Shown: piece after piece, positions 30,670 through 38,836 of the stretch
Position numbering within the stretch: the first letter of the stretch is position 1
Layout: each line of letters opens with the position of its first letter
Source: Haloprofundus halobius
GTDB lineage: Archaea > Halobacteriota > Halobacteria > Halobacteriales > Haloferacaceae
DNA: 64,000 nt
NCBI RefSeq assembly: GCF_020097835.1
Contig: NZ_CP083666.1
Coordinates: 1,116,001-1,180,000 of the forward strand
Reading direction: 5' to 3'
The notes under the pieces: model-generated
What the model saw: the letters and a program-made list of their open reading frames with translations, nothing else
What the model was told of the DNA's origin: nothing
Databases searched by the model: none
Program-made: the position numbers and the translations under genes

Positions 30670-31125
30670 ATGGAGCATACTGCCGAAGTGGAGGGCATCG
30701 GCGTCGGCGTCGGCTCCGACGGGACGAACGTGCCCGCCGTCGTCCTCCGCGCCCGCGAAGAGGTCCTTCCGATATTCGTCACCGCCGACCAAGCACAGAC
30801 TATCCGCCTCGGCCTCGCCGGGGAACCGTTCGATCGCCCGCTGACGCACGATCTCCTCGTGGAGATGGTGACCGAGTTCGGCGGCGCTATCGATGGCGTC
30901 CGCATCGACGACCTCTCCGACGGGACGTTCTACGCGAAACTCGACGCCGAACGCTACGAGGACGGTGAACCCGTGAGCTACGTCTTCGACACCCGCCCGA
31001 GCGACGCGATCGCCCTCGCCGTTCGCGTCGACTGCCCGATTCTCGTCTCCGACGAGATTCTCGACACCGCCGGACGTCCGCCTTCCGCTATCGACCTCTC
31101 GCCGGACGACGACGACCCCTTCTAA
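30670..31125 (+). CDS. Bifunctional nuclease family protein (DUF151)
   Basis: A 151-residue protein of the DUF151 family, named for plant and bacterial members with reported RNase/DNase activity. The core reads LRAREEVLPIFVTADQAQTI, FYAKLD and DTRPSDAIALAVRVDCPI. The C-terminal tail is acidic (SPDDDDPF). The ATG at 30670 is preferred. A GTG two codons upstream (30664) is possible. Archaeal function has not been established to my knowledge. Confidence 0.85.
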   Translation: MEHTAEVEGIGVGVGSDGTNVPAVVLRAREEVLPIFVTADQAQTIRLGLAGEPFDRPLTHDLLVEMVTEFGGAIDGVRIDDLSDGTFYAKLDAERYEDGEPVSYVFDTRPSDAIALAVRVDCPILVSDEILDTAGRPPSAIDLSPDDDDPF

Positions 31126-31262
31126 CGCACCTTGTTACTGCGGAGGGTGCGCTTCGCGTACCGCCGCTTGCACAAATTTGCACCAAAAGACCGCGACCGC
31201 TACAGACGTTCCGGTTCTCGGTTCGCTCGAAGTAGAACCGTACGAGAGGCGGTACGACGTGT

Positions 31263-31718
31263 CTACCGCCCGTTCGCCAACTCCGCTTCCGCCTCCAGCG
31301 CCTGTTCGCGAAGTCGCTCGCCTTCGTCGCTCTCGACTGTCAGTTCCGGGACCGGCGACGGCTTGTGGTCCTCGTCGATGGCGACGTAGACGAACAGCGA
31401 CTCCGTGGTTAACTCCGTCTCGCCCGTCTGGGGGTTCTCTCGGAACGCCTTGATACGGACGCGAATGCTCGTCTCGCCGGCCTTGTAGACGTACGCCTGT
31501 ATCAGCGCCGTGTCGCCGCGCGGGATCGGTTGGACGAAGTTCACCTGCTCCATCCGGGCGGTCACGCAGGTCTGCCCCGCGAAACGCATCGCCGACAGCG
31601 CGCCGTCGGTGTCCATCCACTTCAGCACGTTGCCCCCGTGGGCCATGTCGTAGTTGTTCGTGTCGTTCGGTTGGATGAGGTGGCGGTTCTCGATGTACGT
31701 CTCCATCAGGTCGGTCAT
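31263..31718 (-). CDS. Acyl-CoA thioesterase (hotdog fold, YciA/BFIT type)
   Basis: A 151-residue hotdog-fold thioesterase that hydrolyses acyl-CoA in the cytoplasm. The helix NDTNNYDMAHGGNVLKWMD carries the usual Asn and Asp, and later blocks include FVQPIPRGDTALIQAYV and ESLFVYVAIDED. The ATG at 31718 (MTDLMETYIEN) is the family-like start. An upstream extension to 31964 is out of family. The physiological acyl group is unknown. Confidence 0.85.
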   Translation of the reverse strand: MTDLMETYIENRHLIQPNDTNNYDMAHGGNVLKWMDTDGALSAMRFAGQTCVTARMEQVNFVQPIPRGDTALIQAYVYKAGETSIRVRIKAFRENPQTGETELTTESLFVYVAIDEDHKPSPVPELTVESDEGERLREQALEAEAELANGR

Positions 31719-31819
31719 GGGTCCCGTTTCGAGAGGCCGCCCGAAGAACGTGGCGTCGAATCGTTCGTGACAGTTGCGGGGCGCAGGGTTCGTCTGGCGG
31801 CCCGGACTCGTCTGCAGGC

Positions 31820-32374
31820 TCAGAGTTCCTTCAGCACGCGCGCCGGATTGCCGCCGACGACGACGTCCGACGGAACGTCCTTCGTCACCACCGCTCCGGA
31901 GGCGACGACGGCGCAGTCGCCAACCGAGACGCCGGGGGTGAGCACCGATTGGCCGCCGATCCACACGTCGTCGCCGACGGTGACCGGGTCGCCGAACTCG
32001 ACGCCCTCGCGTCGCGTCTCGGCGTCGAGCGGGTGCGTCGCCGTGTAGACGTGGACGCCCGGTCCGAGCAGGCAGTGTGAGCCGAAGCGTATCTCACAGA
32101 CATCGAGCATCACACAGTCGAAGTTGGCGAAGAAGTCGTCGCCGACGTGGATGCGTGAGCCGTAGTCGCAGCGAAACGGCGGTTCGACGAACGCGTTCTC
32201 GCCGACGGTGCCGAACAGTTCCGCCAACAGCGCCTGCCGGGTCTCCGCGTCGGTCTCTTCGGTGTCGTTGTACCAGCGGGTGAGCGAGCGCGCCTGGTTC
32301 CGTTCCTCGACGAGTTGCGGGTCGAACGGGTCGTAGGCGTCGCCACGAAGCATCTTCTCCTTCTCGGTGGTCAC
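31820..32374 (-). CDS. Sugar O-acetyltransferase (maltose acetyltransferase/NodL type)
   Basis: A 184-residue left-handed beta-helix acetyltransferase. The N-terminal Mac domain starts TTEKEKMLRGDAYDP. The hexapeptide repeats follow, with the catalytic histidine H114 in YTATHPLDAETR and the acetyl-CoA end GGNPARVLKEL. It uses a GTG start at 32374, which matches the family N-terminus. The acceptor is probably a sugar or sugar derivative. The 264 bases to the next gene hold a TATA-like TTTATC at 32443-32448 but no gene I can support. Confidence 0.88.
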   Translation of the reverse strand: MTTEKEKMLRGDAYDPFDPQLVEERNQARSLTRWYNDTEETDAETRQALLAELFGTVGENAFVEPPFRCDYGSRIHVGDDFFANFDCVMLDVCEIRFGSHCLLGPGVHVYTATHPLDAETRREGVEFGDPVTVGDDVWIGGQSVLTPGVSVGDCAVVASGAVVTKDVPSDVVVGGNPARVLKEL

Positions 32375-32638
32375 GGTCGCTTGACGACTCGCGGGACGGC
32401 CGAAAGTAAGTTCGGGTCGCCGTCTTCGGGCGAAACTGCGGTGTTTATCTCCTCAGCGACCGATCTCCCCTATGGCTCCCCTCCCACGTGAAACGATGGA
32501 GAGTCCGCTCGCGCGAGCGCGGGCAGCGAAGCGAGTCCGAGCGCCTGACCGAGACCGTCGCACGCTGAACGGCCCCGTTGCGGCCGACGAGCGACCGGCG
32601 TCGCGGTACTTTTCTCTCTCGCCTACGACGCTCGAACC

Positions 32639-33097
32639 ATGGCACTCGACGTTCCCACGCCCGACCCGCCGGAACTGTCCGCCGTCGACCCGAGCGAGTA
32701 CGACGACGCCGACGTCGTCGCCGACGACGACTACCGACGCGACGAACTCGGGGAGTTTCTTCGTTCGGGTGCGTGGGCGGAGTCGTTCGAGCAGTGGGCC
32801 GAGACGACCGCGGTCAGCGACTCCGAGTGGGCCATCGTCGAAGACCTCGGTCTCGTCTCGCAGTTCGACTTCTTCTGGGACGACTTCGCCGACCGGGTGG
32901 GCTACCACGCGCCGGGCATCCCCGAGGACTGGAAGGAGCGAAGCGTCCACCCGGACCTCGACAGTTGGTCGGAGGTGTCCTCCATCAACGCCGGACTGAC
33001 GGAGCTAGGCCAGGTCGTCTGCGACGTGCTGAAAGAAGAGTACGTAGACTGGGAGGCGGAGTTCGACGCGCCCGACGACCTTCCGGATTTCGGGTGA
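32639..33097 (+). CDS. Conserved haloarchaeal hypothetical protein
   Basis: A 152-residue, very acidic soluble protein that I do not recognise. It begins MALDVPTPDPPELSAVDP and contains aromatic-rich patches (WAESFEQWAETTAVSDSEW, FDFFWDDFADRVGYHAPG) and a C-terminus with EEYVDWEAEF. It has no membrane segment or cofactor motif. The start is the only plausible ATG and third-position GC is high throughout. Confidence 0.65.
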   Translation: MALDVPTPDPPELSAVDPSEYDDADVVADDDYRRDELGEFLRSGAWAESFEQWAETTAVSDSEWAIVEDLGLVSQFDFFWDDFADRVGYHAPGIPEDWKERSVHPDLDSWSEVSSINAGLTELGQVVCDVLKEEYVDWEAEFDAPDDLPDFG

Positions 33098-33178
33098 CGG
33101 CGCTACTCGCTCGCCGCGACGGAGACGCCCCCCGGATTCATCACCTCTCCGCGTGACTCACACGACGGGTGACTCGTC

Positions 33179-33619
33179 ATCTACTCCAAACACCATCTCG
33201 TCATCTCGCTGGCGCTCGGTGCGCTGTTCGTCCTCGTTGCCGACTCCTCGCTTCCGGTGTGGTTCGTCCTCGCGTACTCGGCGGTCGTCGGCGTCGGGAT
33301 CGACTTCGACCACTTCCTCGTCGCCCGCATCAACACGGGGGGTTGGCGCGCCGCCCGCGAGTGTCTCCGGAACCCGATGCGCGTCTTCGCCGGACAGGAC
33401 GACATCTTCGAGCACGGCGAGGTCGGAACGCTCCGACGACTGCTCAGTCACGTCGTCATCGTCGGCGTCGCGGTTCCGCTGCTCGCGCTCGCGAGTCCGC
33501 CGCTCGCGCTGTTGACGGCCGTCGTCCTCTACGGTCACCTCCTCTCGGACCTCGTCTGGGACGTGTATCTGGAGCTGGAGAACGGGAGTCCGGAAGTCCC
33601 GAACGCCGCCCAGCGGTGA
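33179..33619 (+). CDS. Small polytopic membrane protein with an uncertain start codon
   Basis: The frame reads IYSKHHLVISLALGALFVL, then SLPVWFVLAYSAVVGVGID and FDHFLVARINTGGW, and ends in two further hydrophobic segments. Coding-like, hydrophobic sequence runs up to the codon at 33179 (ATC), but no ATG, GTG or TTG lies between the stop at 33170 and a GTG at 33257. Starting at 33257 would remove the first helix. A single change of GTC to GTG at 33176 would give a normal start. HH and DFDH are suggestive of a metal-binding membrane hydrolase, but I do not assign one. Confidence 0.5.
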   Translation: MYSKHHLVISLALGALFVLVADSSLPVWFVLAYSAVVGVGIDFDHFLVARINTGGWRAARECLRNPMRVFAGQDDIFEHGEVGTLRRLLSHVVIVGVAVPLLALASPPLALLTAVVLYGHLLSDLVWDVYLELENGSPEVPNAAQR

Positions 33620-33710
33620 TGTCGCCGTCGGACGCCTGCGCACCTGAGTCGTCTCGCAACCGTACACACGGGACCACCGTTTTGATATACGCCGGGCGAC
33701 AGCACCCTGT

Positions 33711-36700
33711 ATGGAAGACGTCGCAGACCAGTACGCCCCCGAGGACGTGGAGTCCTCGGCGGGGGCGTACTGGGACGACACGGACGCCTACGAGGCGACG
33801 AAGGAGGCGCACGCCGACGACCCCTCGTACTTCTTCGTCGACGGCCCGCCGTACACTTCGGGGCAGATGCACCTCGGGACGGCGTGGAACAAGACCCTCA
33901 AGGACGCCATCATCCGCCGCAAGCGGATGGAGGGCCACCGCGTCACCGACCGGCCGGGCTACGACATGCACGGCCTGCCCATCGAGGTGAAAGTCGAACA
34001 GGAACTCGGCTTCGACTCCAAGCGCGACATCGAGGAGTACGGGATGGAGGCGTTCATCGAGGAGTGCAAGGAGTTCGCCGAGCGCAACAGAGAGAACATG
34101 GACGAGGACTTCCAGTCCATCGGCGTCTGGATGGACTGGGAGAACCCGTACAAGACGCTCTCGCCGGAGTACATGGAGGCCGGATGGTGGGCGTTCAAGC
34201 AGGTCCACGAGAACGGGCTGCTCAGTCAGGGCAAGCGCTCCATCAACCAGTGTCCGCGCTGTGAGACGGCCATCGCCGACAACGAGGTCGAGTACCACGA
34301 GATCGAGTCCCCGAGCATCTACGTCAAGTTCCCGCTGAAGGGGCGAGAAGGCAATCTCGTCATCTGGACGACGACACCGTGGACCATCCCCGCGAACACG
34401 TTCGTCGCCGTCGACGGCGAGATGACCTATCAGGCCGTCCGCGCCGAGAAAGAGGGAGACAGCGAGGTGCTCTACCTCGCCGAACCCGTCGTCGAAGAGG
34501 CCCTGAAGAAGGGTCGCTACGAGGACTACGAGGTCGTCGACGAAGTGACGGGCGAAGAGATGGTCGGCTGGGAGTACGAGCACCCGCTCGCCGACGAGGT
34601 GCCGGACCACGCCGACTTCGAGGGTGCGAGAGAGGTGTACACCGCCGACTACGTCGAAGCCGACCGAACGGGCCTCGTCCACTCCGCGCCCGGCCACGGG
34701 CAGGAGGACTTCGAGCGCGGCCAGGAGTTGGGACTCGACGCGTTCTCGCCGGTCCGCGGCAACGGCGACTTCACCGAGGCGGCGGGCAAGTACGAGGGAA
34801 CGTTCGTCCGCGACGCCAACGACCAGATCATCGAGGACCTCGACTCGCACGGCCTGCTGTTCGCCTCGGGCCGCCACCGCCACCGCTACGGGCAGTGTTG
34901 GCGCTGCGACACGGACATCATCTTCCTCGCCACCGACCAGTGGTTCATCACCATCACCGACGTCAAAGACGAACTCCTCGACAACATCGAGGACTCCGAG
35001 TGGCATCCGCAGTGGGCGCGCGACAGTCGCTTCCGAAACTTCGTCGAGGACGCCCCCGACTGGAACATCTCTAGGCAGCGCTACTGGGGGATTCCGCTTC
35101 CCATCTGGGTACCGCAGGGTAACGCGACGCCGGACCCCGACGAGTTGATCGTCGTCGGCACGCGCGAGGAACTCGCCGAGCGCGTCGACCAGGACGTAAA
35201 TCCGGAAGAAGTCGACCTCCACCGACCTTCGGTCGATCCGCTGACCATCACCGAGGACGGGACGACGTACGAGCGCGTCCCCGACGTGTTCGACGTCTGG
35301 ATCGACTCTTCCGTGGCTTCGTGGGGGACGCTCGACTTCCCCGGCAACGAAGAAGACTACGAGGAACTGTGGCCCGCCGACTTCATCGTCGAGGCGCACG
35401 ACCAGACCCGCGGCTGGTTCTGGTCGCAACTCGGGATGGGCACCGCCGCGGTCGGCGAGGTGCCGTACAAGGAGGTGCTGATGCACGGCTTCGCCAACGA
35501 CAAGGACGGCCGAAAGATGTCGAAATCCGTCGGTAACATCGTCACGCCGGAGGAGGCCATCGAACGCGCGGGTCGCGACCCGCTCCGTGCGTACCTGTTG
35601 AGCCACGACCAGCAGGGCGTCGATCTCTCGTTCGAGTGGGATGGCCTCGGCGACATGCAGTCGACGCTCAACATCCTCTGGAACGTGTTCCGCTTCCCGC
35701 TGCCGTACATGCGCCTCGACGGCTACGACCCCGCCGAGGCCGACCTGAGCGACGGCGAACTCACCGTCGTCGACGAGTGGGTGCTCTCGCGGCTGCAGTC
35801 CGTGAAGGCGAACGTCGACGAGGCGTGGGCCGACTTCCGCGTCCACGACGCGCTCAACGAGGTGCTCGACTTCGTCGTCGACGACGTCTCGCGGTTCTAC
35901 GTGAAGGCCATCCGCGAGCGGATGTGGGAGGAGGAGGACTCCGACTCCAAGCGCGGCGCGTACGCCACGCTCTCGACGGTACTGCTCGAAACCGTGCGCC
36001 TCATCGCGCCGTTTACTCCCTACCTGGCCGAGGAGATGTACCAGCATCTCGACGGCAGCGAGACGACGGTGCACATGCTGTCGGCTCCTGCGGTCGACGA
36101 GGACCGCCACAAACCGAAACTGGAGGCGGACATGGACGTCCTCCGCAGGGTCGAGGAGGCGGCGGCGAACGCCCGCCAGCAGGGCGGCCGCAAACTCCGC
36201 TGGCCCGTCCAGCGCGTCGTCGTCGAGACGACCGCCGACGAGGTAGCCGACTCGGTCCGCTCGCTCGAATCCTTGCTCCTCGAACGGGTCAACAGCCGGT
36301 CGCTCGAAGTCGTCGACGGCTTCGACGAACTGGTCGAGCGCGCCGACCCGCAGATGAGCGTCATCGGCCCCGCCTTCGGCGGTGACGCCCAGAACGTCAT
36401 GGAAGCGGTCCAGGGCGCGTCTCGGGACGAACTCACGCAGGACGGAACGCTCGTCGCCGAGGTCGACGGCGAGACGTACGAACTCGACGAGGAGATGGTC
36501 GAGTTCCACGCCGAGCCTCCCGAGTACCTCTCGGCCGCCGAGTTCGAGAGCGGGACGGTGTACGTCGACACTCGACTGACCGACGACATCGAGTCGGAGG
36601 GGTACGCCCGCGACGTCGTCCGCCGGATGCAGGAGATGCGCAAACAGCTCGACCTCGACGTCGAGGAGACCATCCGCGCGTACGTCGACGTCGCCGACGA

Positions 36701-36881
36701 CCGCGTCGCCGAGTTCGTCGACGAGAACCGCGAGTTCATCGCCGAGGAGACGCGAACCAGCGAGTTCGTCGACGACGACGAACAGTTCGACCTCCGCGAG
36801 GAATGGGACGTCGAGGGCGTCGAGGTGACCATCGGCATCGCCCGCGTCGCCGAGCGGTCGGCGTCGGCGCAGGACGACTGA
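33711..36881 (+). CDS. ileS: Isoleucyl-tRNA synthetase
   Basis: IleRS (1056 residues) charges tRNA-Ile. It has the class I signatures: GPPYTSGQMHLGTAWN (HIGH-equivalent HLGT at 54-57) and KMSKS at about 602-606 in GRKMSKSVGNI. The CP1 editing domain lies between them, with VIWTTTPWTIPANTFVAVD as the typical editing-site block. The anticodon-binding domain follows KMSKS. The protein is of the archaeal/eukaryotic type. A TATA-like TTTGATATAC lies 25-32 bases upstream of the ATG, indicating a leaderless mRNA. Codons 7-20 form a strong inverted repeat. Confidence 0.97.
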   Translation: MEDVADQYAPEDVESSAGAYWDDTDAYEATKEAHADDPSYFFVDGPPYTSGQMHLGTAWNKTLKDAIIRRKRMEGHRVTDRPGYDMHGLPIEVKVEQELGFDSKRDIEEYGMEAFIEECKEFAERNRENMDEDFQSIGVWMDWENPYKTLSPEYMEAGWWAFKQVHENGLLSQGKRSINQCPRCETAIADNEVEYHEIESPSIYVKFPLKGREGNLVIWTTTPWTIPANTFVAVDGEMTYQAVRAEKEGDSEVLYLAEPVVEEALKKGRYEDYEVVDEVTGEEMVGWEYEHPLADEVPDHADFEGAREVYTADYVEADRTGLVHSAPGHGQEDFERGQELGLDAFSPVRGNGDFTEAAGKYEGTFVRDANDQIIEDLDSHGLLFASGRHRHRYGQCWRCDTDIIFLATDQWFITITDVKDELLDNIEDSEWHPQWARDSRFRNFVEDAPDWNISRQRYWGIPLPIWVPQGNATPDPDELIVVGTREELAERVDQDVNPEEVDLHRPSVDPLTITEDGTTYERVPDVFDVWIDSSVASWGTLDFPGNEEDYEELWPADFIVEAHDQTRGWFWSQLGMGTAAVGEVPYKEVLMHGFANDKDGRKMSKSVGNIVTPEEAIERAGRDPLRAYLLSHDQQGVDLSFEWDGLGDMQSTLNILWNVFRFPLPYMRLDGYDPAEADLSDGELTVVDEWVLSRLQSVKANVDEAWADFRVHDALNEVLDFVVDDVSRFYVKAIRERMWEEEDSDSKRGAYATLSTVLLETVRLIAPFTPYLAEEMYQHLDGSETTVHMLSAPAVDEDRHKPKLEADMDVLRRVEEAAANARQQGGRKLRWPVQRVVVETTADEVADSVRSLESLLLERVNSRSLEVVDGFDELVERADPQMSVIGPAFGGDAQNVMEAVQGASRDELTQDGTLVAEVDGETYELDEEMVEFHAEPPEYLSAAEFESGTVYVDTRLTDDIESEGYARDVVRRMQEMRKQLDLDVEETIRAYVDVADDRVAEFVDENREFIAEETRTSEFVDDDEQFDLREEWDVEGVEVTIGIARVAERSASAQDD
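33731..33770 (+). repeat. Inverted repeat within the first codons of ileS
   Basis: GTACGCCCCCGAGGAC and GTCCTCGGCGGGGGCGTAC are complementary apart from a 3-base bulge, with only five bases between them. In the mRNA this gives a very stable hairpin starting about 20 bases after the predicted leaderless start. Confidence 0.7.
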
Positions 36882-36959
36882 GCGGCGCGCACCGACCTCG
36901 TGCATTCAGCCGATTGACCGTTCCAGAACTGTTTTACACCCTATCTGTTATCTCGTTGT

Positions 36960-37463
36960 ATGGTTGGACGCCCGCCCGAGCAGTCGACCCTCCGTCAGTC
37001 GCACCGCCTCGTCGAACACTACACGCCCGACGGGACGCTCGGCCGCGTCCTCCTCGCGTCGGCGACGGGCTCCCTCTCCGGCGGCGCGTTCCTGCTCGCG
37101 ATCTTCGGACTGGCTTCCTTCGGCTTCGTCTGGTTTCTCACGGGACTGCTCGCGGCGGGTGTCGGCGTCGTCGCCGCGCTGCTGACGGTACTGACGCTCT
37201 GGCCGGTGTACCTCTCGCTCATCGGCAACGTCGAGTCGCCGGAGGAGTACGGTCGGGCCGACTCACCGTCGACGCCGGCGGCCAAGCGCGTCGCCGACAC
37301 CGATCCGTCGGAGGTGCTGAAGCGCAAGTACGCGGCCGGAGAGCTCTCCGACGAGGAGTTCGAGCGCCGGTTGGACAGGCTGTTGAACGCCGACGAAGCC
37401 ACTCGCCGCGGAAGCGACGGCGAAGACGCGGCCTCGAAGCGCGCGCTTCGAGAACAGAACTGA
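36960..37463 (+). CDS. SHOCT-domain membrane protein
   Basis: A 167-residue protein with two hydrophobic helices (about residues 36-61 and 64-86) and a C-terminal SHOCT domain, VLKRKYAAGELSDEEFERRLDRLL. SHOCT is a short oligomerisation or nucleic-acid-related module found at the ends of many membrane proteins. Function is unknown. A TATA-like TTTTACA lies about 25-31 bases upstream. The gene is convergent with the gpdA paralogue, with only 17 bases between the stops, and a short GACGC-AATC-GCGTC repeat lies in that gap. Confidence 0.75.
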   Translation: MVGRPPEQSTLRQSHRLVEHYTPDGTLGRVLLASATGSLSGGAFLLAIFGLASFGFVWFLTGLLAAGVGVVAALLTVLTLWPVYLSLIGNVESPEEYGRADSPSTPAAKRVADTDPSEVLKRKYAAGELSDEEFERRLDRLLNADEATRRGSDGEDAASKRALREQN

Positions 37464-37466
37464 ACT

Positions 37467-37480
37467 GACGCAATCGCGTC
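37467..37480. terminator. Possible convergent terminator hairpin
   Basis: GACGC and GCGTC separated by AATC sit exactly between the stops of the SHOCT gene and the gpdA paralogue. Short arms and no T-run, so weak. Confidence 0.3.
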
Positions 37481-38728
37481 TCAGTCCGCCGTCAGCACGT
37501 CCTCGTCCGACGGCGAGCGCGCGTCGTACTCGGCGACGAAGTGATCTAATTCGCGCTCGTCGTCGACTCCAGGTAACTTCTCCTCGGCGGTGCGACACGG
37601 TTCGTCGACGCCGAGCGCCTCGCAGACGTGGTCGGCCGTCTCCTCGGCCATCATCCGGTACGTCGTCAGTTTGCCGCCGACGATGCTCGCAAAGTTCGCG
37701 ACGCCGTAGCCCTCGTGGTCGAGCAGGAAGAAGCCGCGCGAGATGCCGCGGGCGTCGCCCTCGCCGCCGTCCATCGTCTCGCGCTCGGCCTCGTCGGGCG
37801 CGTACAGCGGACGGACGCCCCACCACGTGCGCAGAATCTCGCTCGTCGCCACGTCGGGGAGCATCTTCGAGCACTCCTCGACCATCTTCTGGACCTCCCA
37901 GTGCTCCTCGTCGAACTCGTCGGGGTCGTCGACCTCGATGCTCGTCGTCCCCAGCACCGCCTGCGTCTCGTGCGGGACGACGATGTCGCCGTCTGCGGGC
38001 GGGCGACAGCGGTTGAGTACCGGTCCGAGTCCCGGATAGTCGACCGAGACCATCACCCCCTTCGTCGGTCGCATCTCCACGTCGACGCCCGCGAGTGCCG
38101 CACACTCGCCGGCCCACGTCCCGGCGGCGTTGACGACGTACTCGGCTTCGACGTCGTCGTCGACCTCACCGCCGAGCGTCGCACCGGTTGCCCGGCCCGC
38201 TTCGACATGTACGTCGGTGACGGGCGCGTGTACGAGTATCTCCGCACCGTGGTCGGCGGCGCTGGCGGCGTTGACGGCGACGAGACGCGACGGGTAGACG
38301 ACGCCGTCGGGGACTCGCATCACCCGCTCGGCGTCGGGAGCGAGTCCCGGTACCTCTTCCTGCGCCTCCTCGCCGCTGAGCACTTCCGTGTCGATGCCGA
38401 TTCGCTCGCAGGCGGCCACCTTCTCGTCGAAGAACTCGGGGTCGTCCTCGGGTAACTGGACGAAGAAACCGCCGGTGTCGCGGATACAGTAGCCCGCGAT
38501 GTCTCTGAGGATTCGGTTCTCCCGGATGCACTCCTCCGCGCCGAGTTCGTCGGCTTCGGCGTACCGCGCGCCGCTGTGGAGGAGTCCGTGCGACCGTCCG
38601 GAGGTACCGCTGGCGAGGCCGCCGCGTTCGGCGACGACGACGTCGAGGCCGCGCATCGCGAGATCGCGCGCGATTCCCACACCCGTTGCTCCACCGCCGA
38701 TGACGAACACTTCAGTTTGGATAGTCAT
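37481..38728 (-). CDS. FAD-dependent glycerol-3-phosphate dehydrogenase paralogue lacking the [2Fe-2S] domain
   Basis: A 415-residue FAD oxidoreductase. The dinucleotide site is [21 protein letters not shown], and SGTSGRSHGLLHSGARYA, NAAGTWAGE, MRPTKGVMVSVDYP and [22 protein letters not shown] match GlpA/GpdA. It stops after the catalytic part and has no cysteine-rich BFD-like domain, unlike the complete GpdA encoded further up the same strand. It lies 108 bases after gpdC in the same direction. It may act on glycerol 3-phosphate or another 2-hydroxy substrate. The activity is inferred by homology only. Confidence 0.85.
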   Translation of the reverse strand: MTIQTEVFVIGGGATGVGIARDLAMRGLDVVVAERGGLASGTSGRSHGLLHSGARYAEADELGAEECIRENRILRDIAGYCIRDTGGFFVQLPEDDPEFFDEKVAACERIGIDTEVLSGEEAQEEVPGLAPDAERVMRVPDGVVYPSRLVAVNAASAADHGAEILVHAPVTDVHVEAGRATGATLGGEVDDDVEAEYVVNAAGTWAGECAALAGVDVEMRPTKGVMVSVDYPGLGPVLNRCRPPADGDIVVPHETQAVLGTTSIEVDDPDEFDEEHWEVQKMVEECSKMLPDVATSEILRTWWGVRPLYAPDEAERETMDGGEGDARGISRGFFLLDHEGYGVANFASIVGGKLTTYRMMAEETADHVCEALGVDEPCRTAEEKLPGVDDERELDHFVAEYDARSPSDEDVLTAD

Positions 38729-38836
38729 AGTCGTCGGGCGATTCTCTCGCCCACAATCTCCACTCGGGGGTTAGGACCCGACGAGGAAAAGCCCTGCGTG
38801 AGTCGCCGCTGTCGGGCGAAAAATCGTGTACGTCGG

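Noticed and set aside
32472-32999. An open frame starting 24 bases after a TATA-like box
   Set aside because: Arg- and Ser-rich composition, and most of it overlaps the better-supported hypothetical gene at 32639-33097 in another frame.
33456-36905. A very long (1149-codon) frame antisense to ileS
   Set aside because: Valine-, aspartate- and arginine-rich text without motifs, as expected from antisense of a high-GC acidic gene. ileS has all synthetase motifs.
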